From positions 20,303,770-20,367,769 of the forward strand of contig NC_052669.1 in assembly GCF_016802725.1 (NCBI RefSeq): a DNA stretch of 64,000 bases. The letters run 5' to 3'. The DNA comes from Solenopsis invicta (lineage: Eukaryota; Arthropoda; Insecta; Hymenoptera; Formicidae). The translations under genes and the position numbers were made by a program. Under the pieces are notes generated by a model. The model had not been told where the DNA came from. It made no database searches and worked only from the letters and a program-made list of their open reading frames with translations. Positions 14,701 to 28,500 of this stretch are shown piece by piece; position 1 is the first letter of the stretch, and every line of letters starts with the position of its first letter.

Positions 14701-17700
14701 TCTTCCCTTTTTCACTTCAACGATTCGATACATCGTGATAAATGTTACAACTCTTCTGTGGGCTATCAGAACACAGAGATATTGGAGAAATTCGGAAAAA
14801 AACCAAATTTACTCAAAAATTTCGAACTTTGACTGATATAACTCTTTCGTCTTGCCCTTTAGCGATTCGATCTATTATGATAAATGTTAGAAATCTTTTC
14901 GGGGCTATCAGAACACAGAGATGTTGGAGAAATTCGCAAAAAAGTTTTACTCAAAAATTTCGTACTTTGATTGATATAACTCTTTCGTTTTTCATTTTAA
15001 CGATTTGATCCATAATGACAAAAGTTAGAACTCTTCTCGGGGCTATCAGAACACAGAGATATTAAGGAAATTCGCAAAAAAAATTTTACTCAAAAATTTC
15101 GAAATTTGACTGATATAAGTCTTCCCTTTTTCACTTCAACGATTCGATACATCGTGATAAATGTTACAACTCTTCTGTGGGCTATCAGAACACAGAGATA
15201 TTGGAGAAATTCGGAAAAAAACCAAATTTACTCAAAAATTTCGAACTTTGACTTATATAACTCTTTCGTCTTGCCCTTTAGCGATTCGATCGATTATGAT
15301 AAAAGTTAGAACTCTTCTGGGGGCTATAAAAACACAGAGATATTTGAGAAATTCGCAAAGAAGTGTTACTCAAAATTTCGTACTTTGATTGATATAACTC
15401 TTTCGTTTTTCACTTTAACGATTTGATCAATAATGATAAAAGTTAGAACTCTTCTCGGGGCTATCAGAACACTGAGATATTAAAGAAATTCGCAAAAAAA
15501 ATTTTACTCAAAAATTTCGAAATTTGACTGATATAAGTCTTCCCTTTTTCACTTCAACAATTCGATACATCGTGATAAAAGTTACAACTCTTTTGTGGGC
15601 TATCAGAACACAGAGATATTGGAGAAATTCGGAAAAAAAACAATTATACTCAAAAATTTCGAACTTTGACTGATATAACTTTTTCGTCTGGCACTTTAGC
15701 GATTCGATCTATTATGATAAAAATTAGAACTCTTCTCGAGACTGTCAGAGAACAGAGATGTTGGAGAAATTCGCAAAAGTTTTTCTCAAAATTTCGTACT
15801 TTGACTGATATAACTTTTTCGTCTTTCACATTAGCGATTCGATCGATTATGATAAAAGTTAGAACTCTTCTGGGGGCTATAAAAACACAGAGATATTTGA
15901 GAAATTTGCAAAGAAGTGTTACTCAAAATTTCGTACTTTGATTGATATAACTCTTTCGTTTTTCACTTTAACGATATGATCCATAATGATAAAAGTTAGA
16001 ACTCTTCTCGGGGCTATCAGAACACAGAGATATTAAAGAAATTCGCAAAAAAATTTTACTCAAAAATTTCGAAATTTGACTGATATAAGTCTTCCCTTTT
16101 TCATTTCAACAATTCGATACATCGTGATAAAAGTTACAACTCTTCTGTGGGCTATCAGAACACAGAGATATTGGAGAAATTCGGAAAAAAACCAAATTTA
16201 CTCAAAAATTTCGAACTTTGACTGATATAACTCTTTCGTCTTGCCTTTTAGCGATTCGATCTATTATGATAAATGTTAGAAATCTTTTCGGGGCTATCAG
16301 AACACAGAGATGTTGGAGAAATTCGCAAAAAAGTTTTACTCAAAAATTTCGTACTTTGATTGATATAAATCTTTCGTTTTTCATTTTAACGATTTGATCC
16401 ATAATGACAAAAGTTAGAACTCTTCTCGGGGCTATCAGAACACAGAGATATTAAGGAAATTCGCAAAGAAAATTTTACTCAAAAATTTCGAAATTTGACT
16501 GATATAAGTCTTCCCTTTTTCACTTCAACAATTCGATACATAGTGATAAAAGTTACAACTCTTCTGTGGACTATCAGAACACAGAGATATTGGAGAAATT
16601 CGGAAAAATAACAAATTTACTCAAAAATTTCGAACTTTGACTGATATAACTCTTTCGTCTTGCCCTTTAGCGATACGATCGATTATGATAAAAGTTAGAA
16701 CTCTTCTGGGGGCTATAAAAACACAGTGATATTTGAGAAATTCGCAAAGAAGTGTTACTCAAAATTTCGTACTTTGATTGATATAACTCTTTCGTTTTTC
16801 ACTTTAACGATTTGATCCATAATGATAAAAGTTAGAACTCTTCTCGGGGCTATCAGAACACAGAGATATTAAAGAAATTCGCAAAAAAAATTTTACTCAA
16901 AAATTTCGAAATTTGACTGATGTAAGTCTTCCCTTTTTCACTTCAACAATTCGATACATCGTGATAAAAGTTACAACTCTTTTGTGGGCTTTCAGAACAC
17001 AGAGATATTGGAGAAATTCGGAAAAAAAACAATTATACTCAAAAATTTCGAACTTTGACTGATATAACTTTTTCGTCTGGCACTTTAGCGATTCGATCTA
17101 TTATGATAAAAATTAGAACTCTTCTCGAGACTGTCAGAGAACAGAGATGTTGGAGAAATTCGCAAAAAAGTTTTTCTCAAAATTTCGTACTTTGACTGAT
17201 ATAACTTTTTCGTCTTTCACTTTAGCGATTCGATCAATTATGATAAAAGTTAGAACTCTTCTGGGGGCTATAAAAACACAGAGATATTTGAGAAATTCGC
17301 AAAAAAGTGTTACTCAAAATTTCGTACTTTGATTGATATAACTCTTTCGTTTTTCACTTTAACGATTTGATCCATAATGATAAAAGTTAGAACTCTTCTC
17401 GGGGCTATCAGAACACAGAGATATTAAAGAAATTCGCAAAAAAAATTTTACTCAAAAATTTCGAAATTTGACTGATATAAGTCTTCCCTTTTTCACTTCA
17501 ACAATTCGATACATCGTGATAAAAGTTACAACTCTTCTGTGGGCTATCAGAACACAGAGATATTGGAGAAATTCGGAAAAAAACCAAATTTACTCAAAAA
17601 TTTCGAACTTTGACTGATATAACTCTTTCGTCTTGCCTTTTAGCGATTCGATCTATTATGATAAATGTTAGAAATCTTTTCGGGGCTATCAGAACACAGA

Positions 17701-20700
17701 GATGTTGGAGAAATTCGCAAAAAAGTTTTACTCAAAAATTTCGTACTTTGATTGATATAAATCTTTCGTTTTTCATTTTAACGATTTGATCCATAATGAC
17801 AAAAGTTAGAACTCTTCTCGGGGCTATCAGAACACAGAGATATTAAGGAAATTCGCAAAAAAAATTTTACTCCAAAATTTCGAAATTTGACTGATATAAG
17901 TCTTCCCTTTTTCACTTCAACGATTCGATACATCGTGATAAATGTTACAACTCTTCTGTGGGCTATCAGAACACAGAGATATTGGAGAAATTCGGAAAAA
18001 AACAAATTTACTCAAAAATTTCGAACTTTGACTGATATAACTCTTTCGTCTTGCCCTTTAGCGATTCGATCTATTATGATAAATGTTAGAAATCTTTTCG
18101 GGGCTATCAGAACACAGAGATGTTGGAGAAATTCGCAAAAAAGTTTTACTCAAAAATTTCGTACTTTGATTGATATAACTCTTTCGTTTTCACTTTAACC
18201 ATTTGATCCATAATGACAAAAGTTAGAACTATTCTCGGGGCTATCAGAACACAGAGTTATTAAAGAAATTCGCAAAAAAAATTGTACTCATAAATTTGGA
18301 AATTAGACTGATATAAATCTTCCCTCTTCCACTTCAACAATTCGATACATCGTAATAAAAGTTACGACTCTTCCGTGGGCTATCAGAACACAGAGATATT
18401 GGAGAAATTCGGAAAAAAACCAATTTTATTCAAAAATTTCGAACTTTGACTGATATAACCCTTTCGTCTGGCACTTTAGCGATTCGATCTATTATGATAA
18501 AAGTTAGAACTCTTCTCGAGACTGTCAGAGCACAGAGATGTTGGAGAAATTCGCAAAAAAGTTTTTCTCAAAATTTCGTACTTTGACTTATATAACTTTT
18601 TCGTCTTTCACTTTAGCGATTCGATCGATTATGATAAAAGTTAGAACTCTTCTGGGGGCTATAAAAACACAGAGATATTTGAGAAATTCGCAAAGAAGTG
18701 TTACTCAAAATTTCGTACTTTGATTGATATAACTCTTTCGTTTTTCACTTTAACGATTTGATCCATAATGATAAAAGTTAGAACTCTTCTCGGGGCTATC
18801 AGAACACAGAGATATTAAAGAAATTCGCAAAAAAATTTTACTCAAAAATTTCGAAATTTGACTGATATAAGTCTTCCCTTTTTCACTTCAACAATTCGAT
18901 ACATCGTGATAAAAGTTACAACTCTTCTGTGGGCTATCAGAACACAGAGATATTGGAGAAATTCGGAAAAAAAACAATTATACTCAAAAATTTCGAACTT
19001 TGACTGATATAACTTTTTCGTCTGGCACTTTAGCGATTCGATCTATTATGATAAAAATTAGAACTCTTCTCGAGACTGTCAGAGAACAGAGATGTTGAAG
19101 AAATTCGCAAAAAAGTTTTTCTCAAAATTTCGTACTTTGACTGATATAACTTTTTCGTCTTTCACTTTAGCGATTCGATCGATTATGATAAAAGTTAGAA
19201 CTCTTCTGGGGGCTATAAAAACACAGAGATATTTGAGAAATTCGCAAAGAAGTGTTACTCAAAATTTCGTACTTTGATTGATATAACTCTTTCGTTTTTC
19301 ACTTTAACGATTTGATCCATAATGATAAAAGTTAGAACTCTTCTCGGGGCTATCAGAACACAGAGATATTAAAGAAATTCGCAAAAAAAATTTTACTCAA
19401 AAATTTCGAAATTTGACTGATATAAGTCTTCCCTTTTTCACTTCAACAATTCGATACATCGTGATAAAAGTTACAACTCTTTTGTGGGCTATCAGAACAC
19501 AGAGATATTGGAGAAATTCGGAAAAAAAACAATTATACTCAAAAATTTCGAACTTTGACTGATATAACTTTTTCGTCTGGCACTTTAGCGATTCGATCTA
19601 TTATGATAAAAATTAGAACTCTTCTCGAGACTGTCAGAGAACAGAGATGTTGAAGAAATTCGCAAAAAAGTTTTTCTCAAAATTTCGTACTTTGACTGAT
19701 ATAACTTTTTCGTCTTTCACTTTAGCGATTCGATCGATTATGATAAAAGTTAGAACTCTTCTGTGGGCTATAAAAACACAGAGATATTTGAGAAATTCGC
19801 AAAGAAGTGTTACTCAAAATTTCGTACTTTGATTGATATAACTCTTTCGTTTTTCACTTTAACGATTTGATCAATAATGATAAAAGTTAGAACTCTTCTC
19901 GGGGCTATCAGAACACAGAGATATTAAAGAAATTCGCAAAAAAAATTTTACTCAAAAATTTCGAAATTTGACTGATATAAGTCTTCCCTTTTTCACTTCA
20001 ACAATTCGATACATCGTGATAAAAGTTACAACTCTTCTGTGGGCTATCAGAACACAGAGATATTGGAGAAATTCGGAAAAAAAAACAAATTTACTCAAAA
20101 ATTTCGAACTTTGACTGATATAACTCTTTCGTCTTGCCCTTTAGCGATACGATCGATTATGATAAAAGTTAGAACTCTTCTGGGGGCTATAAAAACACAG
20201 AGATATTTGAGAAATTCGCAAAGAAGTGTTACTCAAAATTTCGTACTTTGATTAATATAACTCTTTCGTTTTTCACTTTAACGATTTGATCCATAATGAT
20301 AAAAGTTAGAACTCTTCTCGGGGCTATCAGAACACAGAGATATTAAAGAAATTCGCAAAAAAAATTTTACTCAAAATTTCGAAATTTGACTGATATAAGT
20401 CTTCCCTTTTTCACTTCAAATATTCGATACATCGTGATAAAAGTTACAACTCTTTTGTGGGCTATCAGAACAGAGAGATATTGGAGAAATTCGGAAAAAA
20501 AACAATTATACTCAAAAATTTCGAACTTTGACTGATATAACTTTTTCGTCTGGCACTTTAGCGATTCGATCTATTATGATAAAAATTAGAACTCTTCTCG
20601 AGACTGTCAGAGAACAGAGATGTTGAAGAAATTCGCAAAAAAGTTTTTCTCAAAATTTCGTACTTTGACTGATATAACTTTTTCGTCTTTCACTTTAGCG

Positions 20701-20819
20701 ATTCGATCGATTATGATAAAAGTTAGAACTCTTCTGGGGGCTATAAAAACACAGAGATATTTGAGAAATTCGCAAAGAAGTGTTACTCAAAATTTCGTAC
20801 TTTGATTGATATAACTCTT

Positions 20820-23800
20820 TCGTTTTTCACTTTAACGATTTGATCAATAATGATAAAAGTTAGAACTCTTCTCGGGGCTATCAGAACACAGAGATATTAA
20901 AGAAATTCGCAAAAAAAATTTTACTCAAAAATTTCGAAATTTGACTGATATAAGTCTTCCCTTTTTCACTTCAACAATTCGATACATCGTGATAAAAGTT
21001 ACAACTCTTCTGTGGGCTATCAGAACACAGAGATATTGGAGAAATTCGGAAAAAAACCAAATTTACTCAAAAATTTCGAACTTTGACTGATATAACTCTT
21101 TCGTCTTGCCTTTTAGCGATTCGATCTATTATGATAAATGTTAGAAATCTTTTCGGGGCTATCAGAACACAGAGATGTTGGAGAAATTCGCAAAAAAGTT
21201 TTACTCAAAAATTTCGTACTTTGATTGATATAAATCTTTCGTTTTTCATTTTAACGATTTGATCCATAATGACAAAAGTTAGAACTCTTCTCGGGGCTAT
21301 CAGAACACAGAGATATTAAGGAAATTCGCAAAAAAAATTTTACTCAAAAATTTCGAAATTTGACTGATATAAGTCTTCCCTTTTTCACTTCAACGATTCG
21401 ATACATCGTGATAAATGTTACAACTCTTCTGTGGGCTATCAGAACACAGAGATATTGGAGAAATTCGGAAAAAAACCAAATTTACTCAAAAATTTCGAAC
21501 TTTGACTGATATAACTCTTTCGTCTTGCCCTTTAGCAATTCGATCTATTATGATAAATGTTAGAAATCTTTTCGGGGCTATCAGAACACAGAGATGTTGG
21601 AGAAATTCGCAAAAAAGTTTTACTCAAAAATTTCGTACTTTGATTGATATAACTCTTTCGATTTTCACTTTAACCATTTGATCCATAATGACAAAAGTTA
21701 GAACTATTCTCGGGGCTATCAGAACACAGAGTTATTAAAGAAATTCGCAAAAAAAATTGTACTCATAAATTTGGAAATTAGACTGATATAAACCTTCCCT
21801 CTTCCACTTCAACAATTCGATACATCGTAATAAAAGTTACGACTCTTCCGTGGGCTATCAGAACACAGAGATATTGGAGAAATTCGGAAAAAAACCAAAT
21901 TTACTCAAAAATTTCGAACTTTGACTGATATAACACTTTCGTCTTGCCCTTTAGCGATTCGATCGATTATGATAAAAGTTAGAACTCTTCTGGGGGCTAT
22001 AAAAACACAGAGATATTTGAGAAATTCGCAAAGAAGTGTTACTCAAAATTTAGTACTTTGATTGATATAACTCTTTCGTTTTTCACTTTAACGATTTGAT
22101 CAATAATGATAAAAGTTAGAACTCTTCTCGGGGCTATCAGAACACAGAGATATTAAAGAAATTCGCAAAAAAAATTTTACTCAAAAATTTCGAAATTTGA
22201 CTGATATAAGTCTTCCCTTTTTCACTTCAACAATTCGATACATAGTGATAAAAGTTACAACTCTTCTGTGGGCTATCAGAACACAGAGATATTGGAGAAA
22301 TTCGGAAAAAAACAAATTTACTCAAAAATTTCGAACTTTGACTGATATAACTCTTTCGTCTTGCCCTTTAGCGATACGATCGATTATGATAAAAGTTAGA
22401 ACTCTTCTGGGGGCTATAAAAACACAGAGATATTTGAGAAATTCGCAAAGAAGTGTTACTCAAAATTTTGTACTTTGATTGATATAACTCTTTCGTTTTT
22501 CACTTTAACGATTTGATCCATAATGATAAAAGTTAGAACTCTTCTCGGGGCTATCAGAACACAGAGATATTAAAGAAATTCGCAAAAAAAATTTTACTCA
22601 AAAATTTCGAAATTTGACTGATGTAAGTCTTCCCTTTTTCACTTCAACAATTCGATACATCGTGATAAAAGTTACAACTCTTTTGTGGGCTATCAGAACA
22701 CAGAGATATTGGAGAAATTCGGAAAAAAAACAATTATACTCAAAAATTTCGAACTTTGACTGATATAACTTTTTCGTCTGGCACTTTAGCGATTCGATCT
22801 ATTATGATAAAAATTAGAACTCTTCTCGAGACTGTCAGAGAACAGAGATGTTGGAGAAATTCGCAAAAAAGTTTTTCTCAAAATTTCGTACTTTGACTGA
22901 TATAACTTTTTCGTCTTTCACTTTAGCGATTCGATCGATTATGATAAAAGTTAGAACTCTTCTGGGGGCTATAAAAACACAGAGATATTTGAGAAATTCG
23001 CAAAGAAGTGTTACTCAAAATTTCGTACTTTGATTGATATAACTCTTTCGTTTTTCACTTTAACGATTTGATCAATAATGATAAAAGTTAGAACTCTTCT
23101 CGGGGCTATCAGAACACAGAGATATTAAAGAAATTCGCAAAAAAAATTTTACTCAAAAATTTCGAAATTTGACTGATATAAGTCTTCCCTTTTTCACTTC
23201 AACAATTCGATACATCGTGATAAAAGTTACAACTCTTCTGTGGGCTATCAGAACACAGAGATATTGGAGAAATTCGGAAAAAAACCAAATTTACTCAAAA
23301 ATTTCGAACTTTGACTGATATAACTCTTTCGTCTTGCCTTTTAGCGATTCGATCTATTATGATAAATGTTAGAAATCTTTTCGGGGCTATCAGAACACAG
23401 AGATGTTGGAGAAATTCGCAAAAAAGTTTTACTCAAAAATTTCGTACTTTGATTGATATAAATCTTTCGTTTTTCATTTTAACGATTTGATCCATAATGA
23501 CAAAAGTTAGAACTCTTCTCGGGGCTATCAGAACACAGAGATATTAAGGAAATTCGCAAAAAAAATTTTACTCAAAAATTTCGAAATTTGACTGATATAA
23601 GTCTTCCCTTTTTCACTTCAACGATTCGATACATCGTGATAAATGTTACAACTCTTCTGTGGGCTATCAGAACACAGAGATATTGGAGAAATTCGGAAAA
23701 AAACCAAATTTACTCAAAAATTTCGAACTTTGACTGATATAACTCTTTCGTCTTGCCCTTTAGCAATTCGATCTATTATGATAAATGTTAGAAATCTTTT

Positions 23801-25550
23801 CGGGGCTATCAGAACACAGAGATGTTGGAGAAATTCGCAAAAAAGTTTTACTCAAAAATTTCGTACTTTGATTGATATAACTCTTTCGATTTTCACTTTA
23901 ACCATTTGATCCATAATGACAAAAGTTAGAACTATTCTCGGGGCTATCAGAACACAGAGTTATTAAAGAAATTCGCAAAAAAAATTGTACTCATAAATTT
24001 GGAAATTAGACTGATATAAACCTTCCCTCTTCCACTTCAACAATTCGATACATCGTAATAAAAGTTACGACTCTTCCGTGGGCTATCAGAACACAGAGAT
24101 ATTGGAGAAATTCGGAAAAAAACCAAATTTACTCAAAAATTTCGAACTTTGACTGATATAACACTTTCGTCTTGCCCTTTAGCGATTCGATCGATTATGA
24201 TAAAAGTTAGAACTCTTCTGGGGGCTATAAAAACACAGAGATATTTGAGAAATTCGCAAAGAAGTGTTACTCAAAATTTAGTACTTTGATTGATATAACT
24301 CTTTCGTTTTTCACTTTAACGATTTGATCAATAATGATAAAAGTTAGAACTCTTCTCGGGGCTATCAGAACACAGAGATATTAAAGAAATTCGCAAAAAA
24401 AATTTTACTCAAAAATTTCGAAATTTGACTGATATAAGTCTTCCCTTTTTCACTTCAACAATTCGATACATAGTGATAAAAGTTACAACTCTTCTGTGGG
24501 CTATCAGAACACAGAGATATTGGAGAAATTCGGAAAAAAAACAAATTTACTCAAAAATTTCGAACTTTGACTGATATAACTCTTTCGTCTTGCCCTTTAG
24601 CGATACGATCGATTATGATAAAAGTTAGAACTCTTCTGGGGGCTATAAAAACACAGAGATATTTGAGAAATTCGCAAAGAAGTGTTACTCAAAATTTTGT
24701 ACTTTGATTGATATAACTCTTTCGTTTTTCACTTTAACGATTTGATCCATAATGATAAAAGTTAGAACTCTTCTCGGGGCTATCAGAACACAGAGATATT
24801 AAAGAAATTCGCAAAAAAAATTTTACTCAAAAATTTCGAAATTTGACTGATGTAAGTCTTCCCTTTTTCACTTCAACAATTCGATACATCGTGATAAAAG
24901 TTACAACTCTTTTGTGGGCTATCAGAACACAGAGATATTGGAGAAATTCGGAAAAAAAACAATTATACTCAAAAATTTCGAACTTTGACTGATATAACTT
25001 TTTCGTCTGGCACTTTAGCGATTCGATCTATTATGATAAAAATTAGAACTCTTCTCGAGACTGTCAGAGAACAGAGATGTTGGAGAAATTCGCAAAAAAG
25101 TTTTTCTCAAAATTTCGTACTTTGACTGATATAACTTTTTCGTCTTTCACTTTAGCGATTCGATCGATTATGATAAAAGTTAGAACTCTTCTGGGGGCTA
25201 TAAAAACACAGAGATATTTGAGAAATTCGCAAAGAAGTGTTACTCAAAATTTCGTACTTTGATTGATATAACTCTTTCGTTTTTCACTTTAACGATTTGA
25301 TCAATAATGATAAAAGTTAGAACTCTTCTCGGGGCTATCAGAACACAGAGATATTAAAGAAATTCGCAAAAAAAATTTTACTCAAAAATTTCGAAATTTG
25401 ACTGATATAAGTCTTCCCTTTTTCACTTCAACAATTCGATACATCGTGATAAAAGTTACAACTCTTCTGTGGGCTATCAGAACACAGAGATATTGGAGAA
25501 ATTCGGAAAAAAACCAAATTTACTCAAAAATTTCGAACTTTGACTGATAT
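20820..25550 (+). repeat. 16-monomer HOR in tandem (about 2229 bp period)
   Basis: Landmarks repeat with a 2228-2229 bp shift: 21415/23643, 22848/25077, and a private A variant (TTTAGCAATTCG in place of TTTAGCGATTCG) at about 21535 and 23763. The unit reads CAB, C-A3-E, C-A3-E, C-A2-D-E, CAB, which gives 16 monomers. The same 2229-bp shift links 6843/9072 and 7638/9867 in an earlier part of the array. The TTTAGCAATTCG variant recurs once more near 26963, 3.2 kb (23 monomers) further on. Edges are approximate. Confidence 0.8.
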
Positions 25551-28500
25551 AACTCTTTCGTCTTGCCCTTTAGCGATACGATCGATTATGATAAAAGTTA
25601 GAACTCTTCTGGGGGCTATAAAAACACAGAGATATTTGAGAAATTCGCAAAGAAGTGTTACTCAAAATTTTGTACTTTGATTGATATAACTCTTTCGTTT
25701 TTCACTTTAACGATTTGATCCATAATGATAAAAGTTAGAACTCTTCTCGGGGCTATCAGAACACAGAGATATTAAAGAAATTCGCAAAAAAAATTTTACT
25801 CAAAAATTTCGAAATTTGACTGATGTAAGTCTTCCCTTTTTCACTTCAACAATTCGATACATCGTGATAAAAGTTACAACTCTTTTGTGGGCTATCAGAA
25901 CACAGAGATATTGGAGAAATTCGGAAAAAAAACAATTATACTCAAAAATTTCGAACTTTGACTGATATAACTTTTTCGTCTGGCACTTTAGCGATTCGAT
26001 CTATTATGATAAAAATTAGAACTCTTCTCGAGACTGTCAGAGAACAGAGATGTTGGAGAAATTCGCAAAAAAGTTTTTCTCAAAATTTCGTACTTTGACT
26101 GATATAACTTTTTCGTCTTTCACTTTAGCGATTCGATCGATTATGATAAAAGTTAGAACTCTTCTGGGGGCTATAAAAACACAGAGATATTTGAGAAATT
26201 CGCAAAGAAGTGTTACTCAAAATTTCGTACTTTGATTGATATAACTCTTTCGTTTATCACTTTAACGATTTGATCCATAATGATAAAAGTTAGAACTCTT
26301 CTCGGGGCTATCAGAACACAGAGATATTAAAGAAATTCGCAAAAAAAATTTTACTCAAAAATTTCGAAATTTGACTGATATAAGTCTTCCCTTTTTCACT
26401 TCAACAATTCGATACATCGTGATAAAAGTTACAACTCTTCTGTGGGCTATCAGAACACAGAGATATTGGAGAAATTCGGAAAAAAACCAATTTTACTCAA
26501 AAATTTCGAACTTTGACTGATATAACTCTTTCGTCTTGCAATTTAGCGATTCGATCTATTATGATAAAAGTTAGAAATCTTTTCGGGGCTATCAGAACAC
26601 AGAGATGTTGGAGAAATTCGCAAAAAGTTTTACTCAATAATTTCGTACTTTGATTGATATAACTCTTTCGTTTTTCACTTTAACGATTTGATCCATATTG
26701 ATAAAAGTTAGAACTCTTCTCGGGGCTATCAGAACACAGAGATATTAAAGAAATTCGCAAAAAAAATTTTACTCAAAAATTTCGAAATTTGACTGATATA
26801 AGTCTTCCCTTTTTCACTTCAACAATTCGATACATCGTGATAAAAGTTACAACTCTTCTGTGGGCTATCAGAACACAGAGATATTGGAGAAATTCGGAAA
26901 AAAACCAATTTTACTCAAAAATTTCGAACTTTGACTGATATAACTCTTTCGTCTTGCCCTTTAGCAATTCGATCTATTATGATAAATGTTAGAAATCTTT
27001 TCGGGGCTATCAGAACACAGAGATGTTGGAGAAATTCGCAAAAAAGTTTTACTCAAAAATTTCGTACTTTGATTGATATAACTCTTTCGATTTTCACTTT
27101 AACCATTTGATCCATAATGACAAAAGTTAGAACTATTCTCGGGGCTATCAGAACACAGAGTTATTAAAGAAATTCGCAAAAAAAATTGTACTCATAAATT
27201 TGGAAATTAGACTGATATAAACCTTCCCTCTTCCACTTCAACAATTCGATACATCGTAATAAAAGTTACGACTCTTCCGTGGGCTATCAGAACACAGAGA
27301 TATTGGAGAAATTCGGAAAAAAACCAAATTTACTCAAAAATTTCGAACTTTGACTGATATAACACTTTCGTCTTGCCCTTTAGCGATTCGATCGATTATG
27401 ATAAAAGTTAGAACTCTTCTGGGGGCTATAAAAACACAGAGATATTTGAGAAATTCGCAAAGAAGTGTTACTCAAAATTTAGTACTTTGATTGATATAAC
27501 TCTTTCGTTTTTCACTTTAACGATTTGATCAATAATGATAAAAGTTAGAACTCTTCTCGGGGCTATCAGAACACAGAGATATTAAAGAAATTCGCAAAAA
27601 AAATTTTACTCAAAAATTTCGAAATTTGACTGATATAAGTCTTCCCTTTTTCACTTCAACAATTCGATACATAGTGATAAAAGTTACAACTCTTCTGTGG
27701 GCTATCAGAACACAGAGATATTGGAGAAATTCGGAAAAAAAACAAATTTACTCAAAAATTTCGAACTTTGACTGATATAACTCTTTCGTCTTGCCCTTTA
27801 GCGATACGATCGATTATGATAAAAGTTAGAACTCTTCTGGGGGCTATAAAAACACAGAGATATTTGAGAAATTCGCAAAGAAGTGTTACTCAAAATTTTG
27901 TACTTTGATTGATATAACTCTTTCGTTTTTCACTTTAACGATTTGATCCATAATGATAAAAGTTAGAACTCTTCTCGGGGCTATCAGAACACAGAGATAT
28001 TAAAGAAATTCGCAAAAAAAATTTTACTCAAAAATTTCGAAATTTGACTGATGTAAGTCTTCCCTTTTTCACTTCAACAATTCGATACATCGTGATAAAA
28101 GTTACAACTCTTTTGTGGGCTATCAGAACACAGAGATATTGGAGAAATTCGGAAAAAAAACAATTATACTCAAAAATTTCGAACTTTGACTGATATAACT
28201 TTTTCGTCTGGCACTTTAGCGATTCGATCTATTATGATAAAAATTAGAACTCTTCTCGAGACTGTCAGAGAACAGAGATGTTGGAGAAATTCGCAAAAAA
28301 GTTTTTCTCAAAATTTCGTACTTTGACTGATATAACTTTTTCGTCTTTCACTTTAGCGATTCGATCGATTATGATAAAAGTTAGAACTCTTCTGGGGGCT
28401 ATAAAAACATAGAGATATTTGAGAAATTCGCAAAAAAGTGTTACTCAAAATTTCGTACTTTGATTGATATAACTCTTTCGTTTTTCACTTTAACGATTTG